Source: an uncultured Oceanospirillaceae bacterium
Lineage (GTDB): Bacteria; Pseudomonadota; Gammaproteobacteria; Pseudomonadales; Balneatricaceae
Assembly (NCBI GenBank): GCA_937136055.1
Contig: CAKZOD010000070.1
Coordinates: 1-59,484, forward strand
DNA: 59,484 nucleotides
Direction: 5' to 3'
Part shown: positions 7,170-17,333 of the stretch, piece after piece
Layout: every line of letters starts with the position of its first letter
Position numbering within the stretch: the first letter of the stretch is position 1
Translations under genes and position numbers: made by a program
The notes under the pieces: model-generated
Seen by the model: only the letters and a program-made list of their open reading frames with translations
Database searches by the model: none
Told to the model about the DNA's origin: nothing

Positions 7170-8411
7170 CTATACTGCAAGAGGGCTCACAATACACTTT
7201 TCCTGAAACATAACCACTTTATCCCGCCCTTCTCTTTTGGCTTTATAAAGTGCTTTATCAGCATTATCAATAAGGCTTTTTAACTCCGAAGTTTCATCAC
7301 TCATGATCACGCCAATGCTTACGGTATAACTTACATCACCTTGCGCTGTAGAAACTGATTGGCTAGATAGCAATACCCGCAGCTCGTTAGCAAACTTTTC
7401 TGCTTCTCTCTCGGTCATTCTATTAAGCACTAACACAAACTCTTCTCCACCAAAGCGAGAGAATATGTCGCCTTTGCGCATTCTCTTTATGATGTTATTA
7501 CTAAAGGCCTGCAGCACTTTATCACCCGAGTCATGACCGTACTTATCATTAACACCTTTAAAGTTGTCGATATCTAACATCAATAGCGCAACTCTTGATT
7601 GCTCGCGACGATTAAGCGCAAGCAACATAGGTCCAGTTTCCATTAAGTACTTGCGATTATGCACTCCCGTTAAAAAGTCCTTTACGGTTAGCCCTTCCAA
7701 ATCAGAGTGATATCTACCCATACGTTTGTTGATAAATAGCAGCGATAAAATAAGCAAAATAATATTCATACATAACACTAGCGGTATCGTATACACCAAG
7801 GCCTCGCGCTCACTATCTTTCTTTTTTGCTCTGAGCAGAAAACGCTGATTGACTGAATTTAATAACTGATTCGTCATATTCATCAGCGCTAAATTAAGCT
7901 TTAGATAAGACTCAGTTTGCAGCCCTTTTACTGCGATTTTCTTGTTTTGATAATTAGAACCTCGCAAACCTGACACTCTATCAAACTCACTTTTCTCAAT
8001 AGCTCGCAGCTTCTTATCATCATCCATCATTTCCTTTATCAATATATGTTCATACTCAGAAAATGGTCGATAAACGGTCTCTTCGCTTAAGTTTGATACT
8101 TTAGCTGCCTTAATTTCATTCTCAAACCCTGCATAAATAAGCGGATTCTTTTTATTCAACAATGTTTGATATTCAGAGAGGTTACGCGGGTTTAAATTAA
8201 GCAGATACTGGCGTGCAAGAAATGACATAGTATCACTTCGCATGCGGTATTTATTAAGCACGGTGACTATCCAAAACCTTTGGTTTTCAATAGCCTTAGA
8301 TTGATAGGTAACTTGGTAAAAGCGGTAACCTAGGTAAGTACTAAATATAATAATCAGCACTAATACCCATTGAAAAATTTTAAAAGACAGCTGAAATGAA
8401 ATCCTTTTCAT
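7170..8411 (-). CDS. Membrane-bound diguanylate cyclase (GGDEF)
   Basis: About 413 aa. An N-terminal membrane helix (around residues 10-29) is followed by a roughly 180-residue periplasmic region with no recognised fold, a second helix (around 208-230) and a cytoplasmic GGDEF domain. The active site reads GGEEF, and an RxxD product-inhibition site (RKGD) lies five residues before it, so it should make c-di-GMP and be feedback inhibited. No EAL domain. The frame is open 17 codons further upstream; MKRISFQLSF at 8411 has AAAGGTG upstream and begins the signal anchor. Single gene between nth and pbpC. The signal sensed is unknown. Confidence 0.9.
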   Translation of the reverse strand: MKRISFQLSFKIFQWVLVLIIIFSTYLGYRFYQVTYQSKAIENQRFWIVTVLNKYRMRSDTMSFLARQYLLNLNPRNLSEYQTLLNKKNPLIYAGFENEIKAAKVSNLSEETVYRPFSEYEHILIKEMMDDDKKLRAIEKSEFDRVSGLRGSNYQNKKIAVKGLQTESYLKLNLALMNMTNQLLNSVNQRFLLRAKKKDSEREALVYTIPLVLCMNIILLILSLLFINKRMGRYHSDLEGLTVKDFLTGVHNRKYLMETGPMLLALNRREQSRVALLMLDIDNFKGVNDKYGHDSGDKVLQAFSNNIIKRMRKGDIFSRFGGEEFVLVLNRMTEREAEKFANELRVLLSSQSVSTAQGDVSYTVSIGVIMSDETSELKSLIDNADKALYKAKREGRDKVVMFQEKCIVSPLAV

Positions 8412-8638
8412 AATGCATATCACCTTTAAGGAACACTCCTTTAGAACACAACAAACAAGCAATGCACCCTTAAACTTTTACGACAAACTTGATAAAAAGT
8501 AGGTAATTCAAACACAGCTCTACTCACAAGTATGCCTATTTAATACAAATAAAACCAATATTAATACCAAATTCAGCTTAAGTTTTTTATTTTCTAGCCG
8601 ATAAAAGCACCCTTTGTCTTTGAAAAAGCCACCAATAG

Positions 8639-10915
8639 CTATTGCAAGCTAAAGTTGATTACATCGCTATTACCGAGTTCATCCACAACTGAAAGCTGAA
8701 ACTTTCCTCGTTTTTTGATGTGAATATCCTGCACTTGATTAGCCGCGCTGCTCGCTATGTATTTCCCATTCAAATACCACACTCTTATCCCATCACCACC
8801 CTGTGCTAATAATTGTAACGCTAGCCCTTGCGGGGCATATTGATAAAGGCTTTTATCAGCGACCGATGTAATTTTTATCTCTTCTCTTTGCACCAATGAC
8901 TGGCATGCTCCGCTCATTTTCCCTAACAGCTCTGCACGGCGTTGACGCTTAGGTAGCCATGGCTCTATAGCGACAGGCCATAGCGCGACATCCTGTTTTT
9001 GCAACGCTCCTTTATCACATCGTGGGGTCACGCGCTGCCCATAACTGTTATACCAAACTTTCTGAATCAGAGACTGCTCAGAGAGCGTCTTAGGCACTGC
9101 TCCGTCTAAAATCCATGCTTTTAGCGTGCGATGGCAGTTTTTTTGATTATTTACTTTCAGAGATGCCGCACTACCTAAAGGCCAACATATAGCTTCAGAA
9201 CTTACACTTTCTGGTTGAAGCAGTGCTTTTTCTGCGCCTAGCATTTGCGATACTTTAAACAATAACGGCGCGGCAGTTTTTCTACCTGAAAGCCCTGGAG
9301 ATGCGCTGCCATCAGGTCGCCCAACCCATACGCCAATACTCCATTTAGCATTAACTCCCATTGCCCAAGCTTCTCGATAGCCATAGCTAGTCCCTGTTTT
9401 CCAAGCCAGTTGCCAACGGCTATCCAGCACTGGTTGATAACCTTTTTGTAAAGGGTCTAGTGCAAGCATTTTCCAAGTAATCCAAGCTGCGCCTTCACTT
9501 AATAGATAACGCTCTACTTTATCTTCTGTAGCAGTCATGCGAGGTTTAATACTCTTCCCTGATCTTGCCAAAGCGGAATACACACCAACCAAATGCTCTA
9601 ATTGAGTGCCTACTCCCCCTAAAATCAGTGAAACATTAGGTTTGGCCGCACCTGCACCATAAAGTTTTAATCCGGCTGATCGCAACTTAGCAGCAAAATA
9701 CTCAGGCTGTAATTGCTCTAAAACCTGCACCGCAGGAATATTTAAAGACCTCTGCAGCGCTTGAGTAACACTTACAGGGCCATTAAAGCCACCACTGAAA
9801 TTCTTTGGCCGATATGCTTTTTGATAACGCGGTGTATCTTGCAATAGTGATTGCGAGTGTATGAGCCCTTGATCAATTGCCAAGCCGTATAAGAAAGGTT
9901 TTAATGTTGATCCGGGTGAGCGCACTGCCTGCACCATATCAACATGGCCTGCACGGCTGTTGTTAAAAATGTCAGCAGAGCCTATATAGCTGCGCACCGC
10001 TCCATTTTCGTTCTCCATTACTAACACACCAACAGATAACCCTTCACCGAGCTGCGCTATATAATCAGCGACAAGTGCCTCTAGCTGTCGCTGCATCTCA
10101 ATATCGATTAAGGTGCTTATTTTCTCGCAGCTATCACAGGCTTTTTTCAGCCTTCTTGCAAGTAATGGAGCGTGCATCGGGGAGCTTTGTTGGACGGAAA
10201 AAATAGGCTCGGCAAGGGCGTCTTGCACACGGCTTTTAGGCCATATCGCTAACTGTTGCATGCGCTTCAGCACTTTATCTCGTGCGCTTTTAGCATTTTG
10301 AGGGTGTCTATCGGGTCGCCAGCGACTAGGTGCCTGCGGTAAAACCGCCAGTAGTGCAGCTTCTGCATCACTGAGATAATCTAATGATTTATCAAAATAG
10401 CTAATACTGGCCGCTTGCACACCAATTAAAGTACCGCCAAAGGGAGCTAAATTTAAATAGAGATTGAGTATTTCTGCTTTCGATAAGTGCCACTCAAGCT
10501 GCATGGCTCGTAACATTTGCTGAAATTTACCTGCGAAAGTACGCGAATGCGGAGAGAGCAAACGCGCTACTTGCATGGTTAATGTTGAGCCGCCAGATAC
10601 CACCTCGCCCGCTTTCAAGTTTTGCCAAGTGGCGCGCAGAATAGCGAGCGGGTTTATGCCAAAGTGTGAGTAAAACCAGCGATCTTCATAACCGAGCAAC
10701 AGTTCAAGATAGCGCTGCGGTACTTGATCATTTTCAATCGGGTAACGCCACTGCTGATCGGCATTACTAAAGGCACGCAAGACTTCGCCGTTTTCTGCAA
10801 GTACTACAGTGCTAAAAGAGGCTTGTTTGGGCATCGGATACAATCGATCCAACACCCACAAGCTCACTGCACAAAGCAAAAACCCAACAACAGCACCTAG
10901 AATAACTCTCTTCAT
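8639..10915 (-). CDS. pbpC: Penicillin-binding protein 1C (peptidoglycan glycosyltransferase)
   Basis: 758 aa, the usual PBP1C length. Membrane anchor at residues 4-22. GT51 transglycosylase domain with catalytic Glu77 in GYEDRWFYSH and the GGSTLTMQVAR motif (108-118). Transpeptidase domain with S336-TL-K339, S390-L-N392 and K506-TG. C-terminal PBP1C-specific domain (about 670-758) with an immunoglobulin-like end. All catalytic motifs are intact. It starts 15 nt after the alpha-2-macroglobulin gene, the usual gammaproteobacterial pair in which the macroglobulin traps proteases entering the periplasm and PBP1C is thought to repair peptidoglycan. Confidence 0.96.
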   Translation of the reverse strand: MKRVILGAVVGFLLCAVSLWVLDRLYPMPKQASFSTVVLAENGEVLRAFSNADQQWRYPIENDQVPQRYLELLLGYEDRWFYSHFGINPLAILRATWQNLKAGEVVSGGSTLTMQVARLLSPHSRTFAGKFQQMLRAMQLEWHLSKAEILNLYLNLAPFGGTLIGVQAASISYFDKSLDYLSDAEAALLAVLPQAPSRWRPDRHPQNAKSARDKVLKRMQQLAIWPKSRVQDALAEPIFSVQQSSPMHAPLLARRLKKACDSCEKISTLIDIEMQRQLEALVADYIAQLGEGLSVGVLVMENENGAVRSYIGSADIFNNSRAGHVDMVQAVRSPGSTLKPFLYGLAIDQGLIHSQSLLQDTPRYQKAYRPKNFSGGFNGPVSVTQALQRSLNIPAVQVLEQLQPEYFAAKLRSAGLKLYGAGAAKPNVSLILGGVGTQLEHLVGVYSALARSGKSIKPRMTATEDKVERYLLSEGAAWITWKMLALDPLQKGYQPVLDSRWQLAWKTGTSYGYREAWAMGVNAKWSIGVWVGRPDGSASPGLSGRKTAAPLLFKVSQMLGAEKALLQPESVSSEAICWPLGSAASLKVNNQKNCHRTLKAWILDGAVPKTLSEQSLIQKVWYNSYGQRVTPRCDKGALQKQDVALWPVAIEPWLPKRQRRAELLGKMSGACQSLVQREEIKITSVADKSLYQYAPQGLALQLLAQGGDGIRVWYLNGKYIASSAANQVQDIHIKKRGKFQLSVVDELGNSDVINFSLQ

Positions 10916-10930
10916 AGCGACTAATAATCG

Positions 10931-13900
10931 TTAACGAGGCAGCACCTTTAAACGCCCTGCATCAGCCCCCTGGTGGCGAATTTGTGGACGATACATGTCC
11001 TCTGCAAAGGTCGGTGGTATTTTGTAGTCTCCTGCAGAAACTGCTCGCACGATATAATAAATACGCTGATTGCGCTTGCGTGCAGAATCTAATGCCATGA
11101 CAAATTGATCGTCTCGATATTCTTGATACTTAATCGACAAGTTATACATGATCTCTGAAATAGGCTCACCGTCTATCTCAATATCGGACTGATCATAGCT
11201 ATCCATTAAATTTTGATTCTCAATTTCTAAACCTGCTGGCAGTAAATCTACAATCAGCGCATGACGTAAACGCTGCTCACTTCTCATGGTCAACTCCACC
11301 AACAGCTTATCGCCGCTAGTTAGCACATTTCCAGTGAAAGGCTCGCCATTTAAATGATAGTAGCGACGCTTCACGGTCATTTGGTTATCTAGTGCTGCAG
11401 GTTGCTGCTGTGCATAACCTGAAGCCCTTAAATTAAGATACAAGTCCTTTTCTGCTTTGTTTCTCACCATTAATCGTTGCTGAAGCTGCTCTGCACTAAT
11501 CGGCAACTGTGTTTTCTCAGAGCCTTGAGTCACTTGATCACCCAGTTCGATTGAAAAATCCAAAACTCCAGATTCCACATCGCGTAGCACTCGTCCAAGC
11601 ATAAACAACGCATTGCGCTCTTGGGTACTCAACCACTGGCGATTATTGAGTTCTGTGGTCAATGCAAGCAGCAATGGCAACCATCGATCAGCGGGCTGTT
11701 TTGCTTCTATCATCCAATAGCTAGCAAGTGCTAAATCTCTCACTGCACTCGCATAATAAATATTTGCTGTATTCCCAAAATCAAGAGGTCGCGATACGGC
11801 ATCTAATATTGCTTCATCTGCCCGTACTTGATCCCCTGCCATCTGCAAAGCCAACCCCAATTGCAACATTGCCAGCGGGCTTTCATCGACAGACATGTCA
11901 TCATACATGCGGCGCAAAATAGATAGTGGCACATTCATATGCTGTGCAAGTACTTGAGCCGCATAAGCGCGTACTGCAAATTTTGTGCGCTGATCTGTTT
12001 TTCTATCATAACTGCTAATCTTATTCGGGCTACGCAAATATACAGCCAAACGCTTCAATGCTTTGTTAAGATTATCTCGTGGCACACTATAACCTGATTG
12101 CTGCGCGCGCATTAAGAAATCAACCACATAAACACTTAACCAATACTCTTCTGGGCTGTGCTCTGACCATAAACCGAAGCCACCGCTACCACGCTGCATA
12201 CTTTGCAAACGCTGAATAGCAATATCGATAGCATCACTGCGCGCTTGGGCACCTGAGCCTTTAATACCCAGCTCAGCTAATAAATCATCATCACTGTATA
12301 GCTGTGGAAACACACCACTGGTGGTTTGCTCTAAGCAACCATAAGGATAAGCTTTTAATGCACTAAAGTGACTGGCGATTGGGAATGATGGCCTTGCCGC
12401 TAAGCTCAGCTGCGCCTCCATGCCTTGTGCTAGCCAATCATCAAACTGACCTTTTTCGAGTAAGAATTCGTCTTTTGATGCTAATGCTCGCTGCCACTGT
12501 CGCTCGCTCTTTCCCCAAGCAGGCAATACTGATAACTGCCATTGACGAGTAACTTTTTCGACGGGCTGATTAGGCAACAGAATATTATCAACAACTAATG
12601 ATATCTGGCTTTTACCGGGCCCTGCATCTGCAACTATCGGTATTAGCTGAATCTTTTTCTCACCTTTAGCAAGCTCAACCTGCACTTTATGCTGCTTGCT
12701 CTTCGCTTGCCCATTTTCAAAACTCAGACCTTCAGTTAACGACAGTGTTACTTGCAGTTGCTGTGGCTGCGCCGTTAAATTGCTGAGATCTAACGCTAAG
12801 TTCGATTGATCTCCAGGGCGTAAAAAGCGCGCTTTAGTTAGCTGCGAGACAATAGGCGCAGCTACTTGCACTTCTTGTTCGGCTGACCCAAAACTCTGCT
12901 CGCTAAAAGCGACCGCCATTAAGCGAAGCCTGCCATTAAAATCTGGCACCGATAAGCTCACCACTACTTGTCCAGTCTCATCAACATCAACCACACCTGA
13001 GTAGAGGGAAACAATTTGTACATCTAGGTCTGCCTCCCCAGAAGTTAACGAGTCGCTGTCTCCACCGAACTTTAGCTGCGCCATTACGCCTTCATCAGCC
13101 ATGATTAAATCACTGTAGCTGTCTCGGCTAGTTACTTGATAAGCGCGCTGCTGGAAAAATCCTTCAAATGGATCAGGGGACTCGAAGCGCGAGATATTTA
13201 AAACTCCCACATCAACCGCTGCAACTGTCACTTGCACTGGCCCTTCAACGACTTTGCCATCGCGCTGCACTTTGATAGGAATAGTTAGCTCACTGTTGGG
13301 TCTAATCTCACTTGCCGCTTGGATTTCAACTTCTAGTTTGCGTGCTTCTCTATCAAGCTTAAGTGGCATTACTCCCATCATGCGTCGCGGTAATTTTTCC
13401 TCACGTGACTCACCTGGCTGAATCAATAAAACTGAAACATACAGATCATGAGTATTCCAACCCTCTTGAACGACAAAGCTTACCGTTGTGCCCTCTTTAG
13501 CAACCTCGACACTTTGGCGATGTAGCACTTGATCTGATTCAACCAGCAAGAAGCCACGCCCAGCCGCAGGCGCTTTTATCTCGACAGAGACCCTATCACC
13601 CACTGCATATTGCTGTTTATCAAGTGCTAAGCCGATACGATCAGGCCGCCCTGCCATAACAGTTTCATCTGCGCTCCAACCTGCTCTGAACTTATAACCT
13701 GTCACTAGCTGTGTCTCTGGGTTATAGATTTCTAGGCGATAGTGTCCCCATTCAACAGGTACTGAAACTTGCAGCCCTTGATCCGCCTTTAGCGTGAGCT
13801 TTTGATCAAAAACAGTAAAGTGGCGCTCAGTGTAATCTGATGTCCACCCTTCGCTATCGGTATACAGCCAATGATAATTTCGCCTCTCCCTGATCAGCTT

Positions 13901-15748
13901 AAGCTCCAAACCTGAAGCCGCCAGCTTCTTAGCACCATCACTTAAAATAATCTCGAAACTCGCATTGCTATCGTAAGGTGCACTATCATCTTTAAATAAC
14001 GGCTTGATACCCACTAACTGCTGTGCAGGTAGAGCGTAACTATTGGCGATACGGCTAACAGGGCGCCCACCGCTATCTAACAGGCTGGTGTAAAGTTTTA
14101 ACTGCAACGGGGTTTTCGCTTTCTGCCAACTGTTTTTGGGCGTTACAGTGAGCAAGCCTTTATCGTTCAGTACTTTATCATCAAGCTCGACTCGATTTTT
14201 AAACTCTCCTAACAAAGGGTTTGAAAAATAGTAATCTTCAAAGGCTTTAAATGGGTGTTCAGCTAACAGTGTGACCAGCTCACTTTGTAAGGTATTGCCT
14301 GATGCAGGTGCACCATATAAATACTGGCCGTCTACCTCGACCCTCAGCTCATCAGTTGTTTTAATGATTGGCGCATTGGTCAACTCAAGCTGCATTCGCT
14401 CAGGCAAAAAATCTTCAACTTGAATTGCATAGCGTGTCGTTTTTTGGCCCGGTATTTGAGCATTAACGGCCCACTCGCCTCGCGCTGCATCTTTAGGTAG
14501 CTGCCATTGCGTTGCATAATATCCTAGTGCATTTGGTTTTAAGCGCTGCTCACTAACAACTCGACCATCAGGTTGCTTGAGCTTAAAAGTCACCACTTGT
14601 GGAGGCATCAATTGACCATCTGCATCGCGCAGCAGCGCACTAACGGTCACGCTTTCAGCCGGTCTGTATAAATCGCGCTCGCTATAGAAAAACAGCTGCT
14701 GCGCTTGAGATTGGATACCCGTCACAGGAAATTCAGAGAGATCTAAAGTTGGACCAAACAAGCGAACAACTGACGTTTCAGCCCCTTTAGATGCAATCAA
14801 TAATCTAGCTTTTTCTATTTGAGACTGGCTAAATGCCGCATTGCCATCGTCATCACTCGTTGTAGCGGCTATCTCTTTGCCACTTTTATTGAATAACGAT
14901 AACTTAACACCTGCTCTGCCTTGCGCTGTCGCTAAACTCGCCACATTGATTTCAGTGCGCTGCTGATACAAACGTAAATGTATTCCTAAATCACTACTGG
15001 CAAACCACGTCGCAGGATAGGAGTATTTATACTCCCCTGCACGGCGCATAATCGCTAGATACACACCTTGAGCCTGCAGCTCCTCAACATCCTTAATAGG
15101 CAGATAACTAGTGGCGGTTTGGTTAGGTGCTAAATTTAAATCAAAGCGCGCGCTATAAACTAATTCTGAGCGCTCGATGAAAGATTGAATTTCCCAGAAG
15201 TCTTGCTGGCCACGGCGCCTGTTAGAGGTTAAAAATGCTACAAGGTGCTGCTTAGGAATGCGATAAAAGTCGACATCCACGTTAAGCGCATTAACAGAGA
15301 TGACAGGCAACCCATCTGTCAACGTATCAGCCAGTAAATTACCATTACCAGCAAAACCTAACATAGGTTTAATGGCTTTAAAATCAACACGTTCTTTCGC
15401 CCCTTGGGCTAGAAGCTGCCATCCTGCGAAGGGCAAACCTTTTTTAACGCTAACTAGGTATCCGTGCTCAGGCTCGACATTAGTGAAATACAAGGTTTTC
15501 GCTTTTTCGCCAACAATCCAGCTCCCCTCAATTGTTTCACCGTCTAAACTTTCGATTGAGAGCCATTGATCAAGGGAGACATCCGTTTTAACTACTGCTG
15601 AAAAAGTGATGGCGGCAGCAATTCTTCCATCGATACGCTGCACACTGATATCAAGTACTTTAGGTTGAGTATTTGCCCAAAGTGCTGCCGAGCTTAAAAA
15701 GCTGCTAATCAATAAAATCCAAAACGAAACTGCCTTTACCATTTTCAT
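10931..15748 (-). CDS. Bacterial alpha-2-macroglobulin with thioester (YfhM type)
   Basis: About 1605 aa. A signal peptide at the N-terminus ends around ALWA-NTQ. There is no lipobox cysteine, unlike E. coli YfhM, which is a lipoprotein. Successive MG domains follow (for example FFYSERDLYRPAESV, the usual MG entry), then a bait-like region and the thioester CLEQ in YPYGCLEQTTS with Cys at residue 1138. The helical terpenoid-like thioester domain and receptor-like C-terminal domain complete it. It should trap proteases in the periplasm. The ATG at 15748 is chosen over a GTG nine bases upstream because AAGGA sits 9 nt before it. Operon with pbpC. Confidence 0.95.
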   Translation of the reverse strand: MKMVKAVSFWILLISSFLSSAALWANTQPKVLDISVQRIDGRIAAAITFSAVVKTDVSLDQWLSIESLDGETIEGSWIVGEKAKTLYFTNVEPEHGYLVSVKKGLPFAGWQLLAQGAKERVDFKAIKPMLGFAGNGNLLADTLTDGLPVISVNALNVDVDFYRIPKQHLVAFLTSNRRRGQQDFWEIQSFIERSELVYSARFDLNLAPNQTATSYLPIKDVEELQAQGVYLAIMRRAGEYKYSYPATWFASSDLGIHLRLYQQRTEINVASLATAQGRAGVKLSLFNKSGKEIAATTSDDDGNAAFSQSQIEKARLLIASKGAETSVVRLFGPTLDLSEFPVTGIQSQAQQLFFYSERDLYRPAESVTVSALLRDADGQLMPPQVVTFKLKQPDGRVVSEQRLKPNALGYYATQWQLPKDAARGEWAVNAQIPGQKTTRYAIQVEDFLPERMQLELTNAPIIKTTDELRVEVDGQYLYGAPASGNTLQSELVTLLAEHPFKAFEDYYFSNPLLGEFKNRVELDDKVLNDKGLLTVTPKNSWQKAKTPLQLKLYTSLLDSGGRPVSRIANSYALPAQQLVGIKPLFKDDSAPYDSNASFEIILSDGAKKLAASGLELKLIRERRNYHWLYTDSEGWTSDYTERHFTVFDQKLTLKADQGLQVSVPVEWGHYRLEIYNPETQLVTGYKFRAGWSADETVMAGRPDRIGLALDKQQYAVGDRVSVEIKAPAAGRGFLLVESDQVLHRQSVEVAKEGTTVSFVVQEGWNTHDLYVSVLLIQPGESREEKLPRRMMGVMPLKLDREARKLEVEIQAASEIRPNSELTIPIKVQRDGKVVEGPVQVTVAAVDVGVLNISRFESPDPFEGFFQQRAYQVTSRDSYSDLIMADEGVMAQLKFGGDSDSLTSGEADLDVQIVSLYSGVVDVDETGQVVVSLSVPDFNGRLRLMAVAFSEQSFGSAEQEVQVAAPIVSQLTKARFLRPGDQSNLALDLSNLTAQPQQLQVTLSLTEGLSFENGQAKSKQHKVQVELAKGEKKIQLIPIVADAGPGKSQISLVVDNILLPNQPVEKVTRQWQLSVLPAWGKSERQWQRALASKDEFLLEKGQFDDWLAQGMEAQLSLAARPSFPIASHFSALKAYPYGCLEQTTSGVFPQLYSDDDLLAELGIKGSGAQARSDAIDIAIQRLQSMQRGSGGFGLWSEHSPEEYWLSVYVVDFLMRAQQSGYSVPRDNLNKALKRLAVYLRSPNKISSYDRKTDQRTKFAVRAYAAQVLAQHMNVPLSILRRMYDDMSVDESPLAMLQLGLALQMAGDQVRADEAILDAVSRPLDFGNTANIYYASAVRDLALASYWMIEAKQPADRWLPLLLALTTELNNRQWLSTQERNALFMLGRVLRDVESGVLDFSIELGDQVTQGSEKTQLPISAEQLQQRLMVRNKAEKDLYLNLRASGYAQQQPAALDNQMTVKRRYYHLNGEPFTGNVLTSGDKLLVELTMRSEQRLRHALIVDLLPAGLEIENQNLMDSYDQSDIEIDGEPISEIMYNLSIKYQEYRDDQFVMALDSARKRNQRIYYIVRAVSAGDYKIPPTFAEDMYRPQIRHQGADAGRLKVLPR

Positions 15749-15793
15749 GATCACCAATCCTTGTTATGAGTTTTTTTACTTTCTTAGGTTAAC

Positions 15794-17011
15794 TTATGCT
15801 TTCACTTCTTCGCGTCGCACCATTAGCAAAAACGCTACAACTGATAATAACGCACACACCACCATAGTAAACACCATTGGCATCGCACTGCCGTTATGAA
15901 AAAAGCCGACTATAAATGTGGCTAACGCGCCCATCGATATTTGCAAAAAACCTGCCAATCCAGAAGCCGTCCCCGCAAGCTCTGGCTTAACACTTAATGC
16001 ACCCGACATACCATTGGGAATAGCAATACCGTTTGAGCAAGCAATCAGTGACATAGGCATAAACAAATAACTCGCATGATCAAATCCTACGAAGCTAAAG
16101 TATATCAACACACTGATTCCACACATCAATACAACACTGCTTAACTTAAGCATAAATGGCCCACTTAAGCGGGTGGCATAGCGACCTGATATAAAGTTAC
16201 CTGACATATAACCGCAGGAGACCAATATAAAATAAAAGCCGTACTCACTCGGTAGTAACCCAAGTACCTTAGTGGCAAAGAAAGGAGCACCGGCAATAAA
16301 CGCAAAGAACACACTGGAGCCAAAAGATGTACCTAATACATAACCCAAGTATTGGCGTTCAACGATCAAAATTTTATATTTCGAGAAAATATTACTCAGT
16401 TTCATATCATCAACTAACTGATGATTAGTTTCATGCAATTTGAACACACTAAGCACCAACAAGCTTAGTCCAATAAATGACACTAAATAGAAACTCGCTC
16501 GCCAGCTGTACCACTGATCTAAATAACCGCCAATAATAGGTGAAAGCATTGGCGCTACTGCCATCATCATCGTCATGTAGCCTAAAATACTGGTGGCTTT
16601 ACGCGTATCGTATAAATCTCTCACTATCGCTCTGGTAATAACGATACCCGCACAACCACCTGCCGCTTGAAAGATCCGCCCTATAATCAAATGCTCGATA
16701 CTAAAGGCAAAGGCGCAAGCTAAACTCGATACGGCATAGATAAAAGTGCCCACTAGCAACACCGGCCTGCGCCCATATTTGTCAGATAACGGACCAAGAA
16801 TTAATTGAGAAAATGCGGTTGCTAATAAATATAACGTCAGCGTTAACTGCGATAAATCATGTGTTGTATTCAATGACTCGGTGAGACTTGGCATGGAAGG
16901 CAAGAATATATTGAGCGCTACCGGCCCTATCGCTGACATGATAATCAAAATAGCAATATGCGGCTTGGGCTTGTGCACAGTGTTAGGCACAGCCGAACTT
17001 TGAGAGTCCAT
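15794..17011 (-). CDS. Bcr/CflA-type MFS multidrug efflux transporter
   Basis: About 405 aa with twelve predicted membrane helices. The start of helix 1 (SAIGPVALNIFLPSMPSL) and the GPLSDKYGRRPVLLVG loop between helices 2 and 3 identify the drug:proton antiporter family that includes Bcr/CflA. Motif GRIFQAAGGCAGIVITRAIVRDLY in helices 4-5 is also typical. The frame is open 44 codons further upstream with no membrane logic; the ATG at 17011 has GAGGAAAG just before it and is chosen. Not obviously co-transcribed with the A2M gene: same strand, 45-bp gap, but a separate function. Substrate unknown. Confidence 0.9.
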   Translation of the reverse strand: MDSQSSAVPNTVHKPKPHIAILIIMSAIGPVALNIFLPSMPSLTESLNTTHDLSQLTLTLYLLATAFSQLILGPLSDKYGRRPVLLVGTFIYAVSSLACAFAFSIEHLIIGRIFQAAGGCAGIVITRAIVRDLYDTRKATSILGYMTMMMAVAPMLSPIIGGYLDQWYSWRASFYLVSFIGLSLLVLSVFKLHETNHQLVDDMKLSNIFSKYKILIVERQYLGYVLGTSFGSSVFFAFIAGAPFFATKVLGLLPSEYGFYFILVSCGYMSGNFISGRYATRLSGPFMLKLSSVVLMCGISVLIYFSFVGFDHASYLFMPMSLIACSNGIAIPNGMSGALSVKPELAGTASGLAGFLQISMGALATFIVGFFHNGSAMPMVFTMVVCALLSVVAFLLMVRREEVKA

Positions 17012-17333
17012 CTTTCCTCGATATAGTCGTGTTTTCAGGTATACAAAAACAGGGTGGTAAAAAGAGTTTATTTTGATCAGGTATTGCAGCGTGTTTAAAT
17101 TGCTTGTTTTATAAAGTCTTATATTTCGATACAAGCGTTTCATACACTAATATATTAACAATTAATTTTAACTTAAGAGAGCTCTTTATCACTTCTTTCC
17201 CAAGAGAGCCTATGCGCCTAACAATTTCTGCTAAGCTCAAGTTAAGGAATTTGGGTTTTGAAAAATTCTCACTGTAAAACGTGCTTTGAAAGCTGCTTTC
17301 TTAGCTACTCACTTTTAACGCAGGAGGGTTGTT
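17012..17333. other. Divergent promoter region, no gene seen
   Basis: 322 bp between the start of the MFS gene and the first binding-protein gene. AT-rich, with an in-frame but unlikely upstream extension of the MFS gene. The only strong signal is the ribosome site GGAGGG just before 17334. Confidence 0.4.

Noticed and set aside
15300..15569. Open frame of 89 codons on the opposite strand inside the alpha-2-macroglobulin gene
   Set aside because: No ribosome site or domain. It is a shadow of the real gene, as are similar long antisense frames in the fusion gene at 43324-46344.
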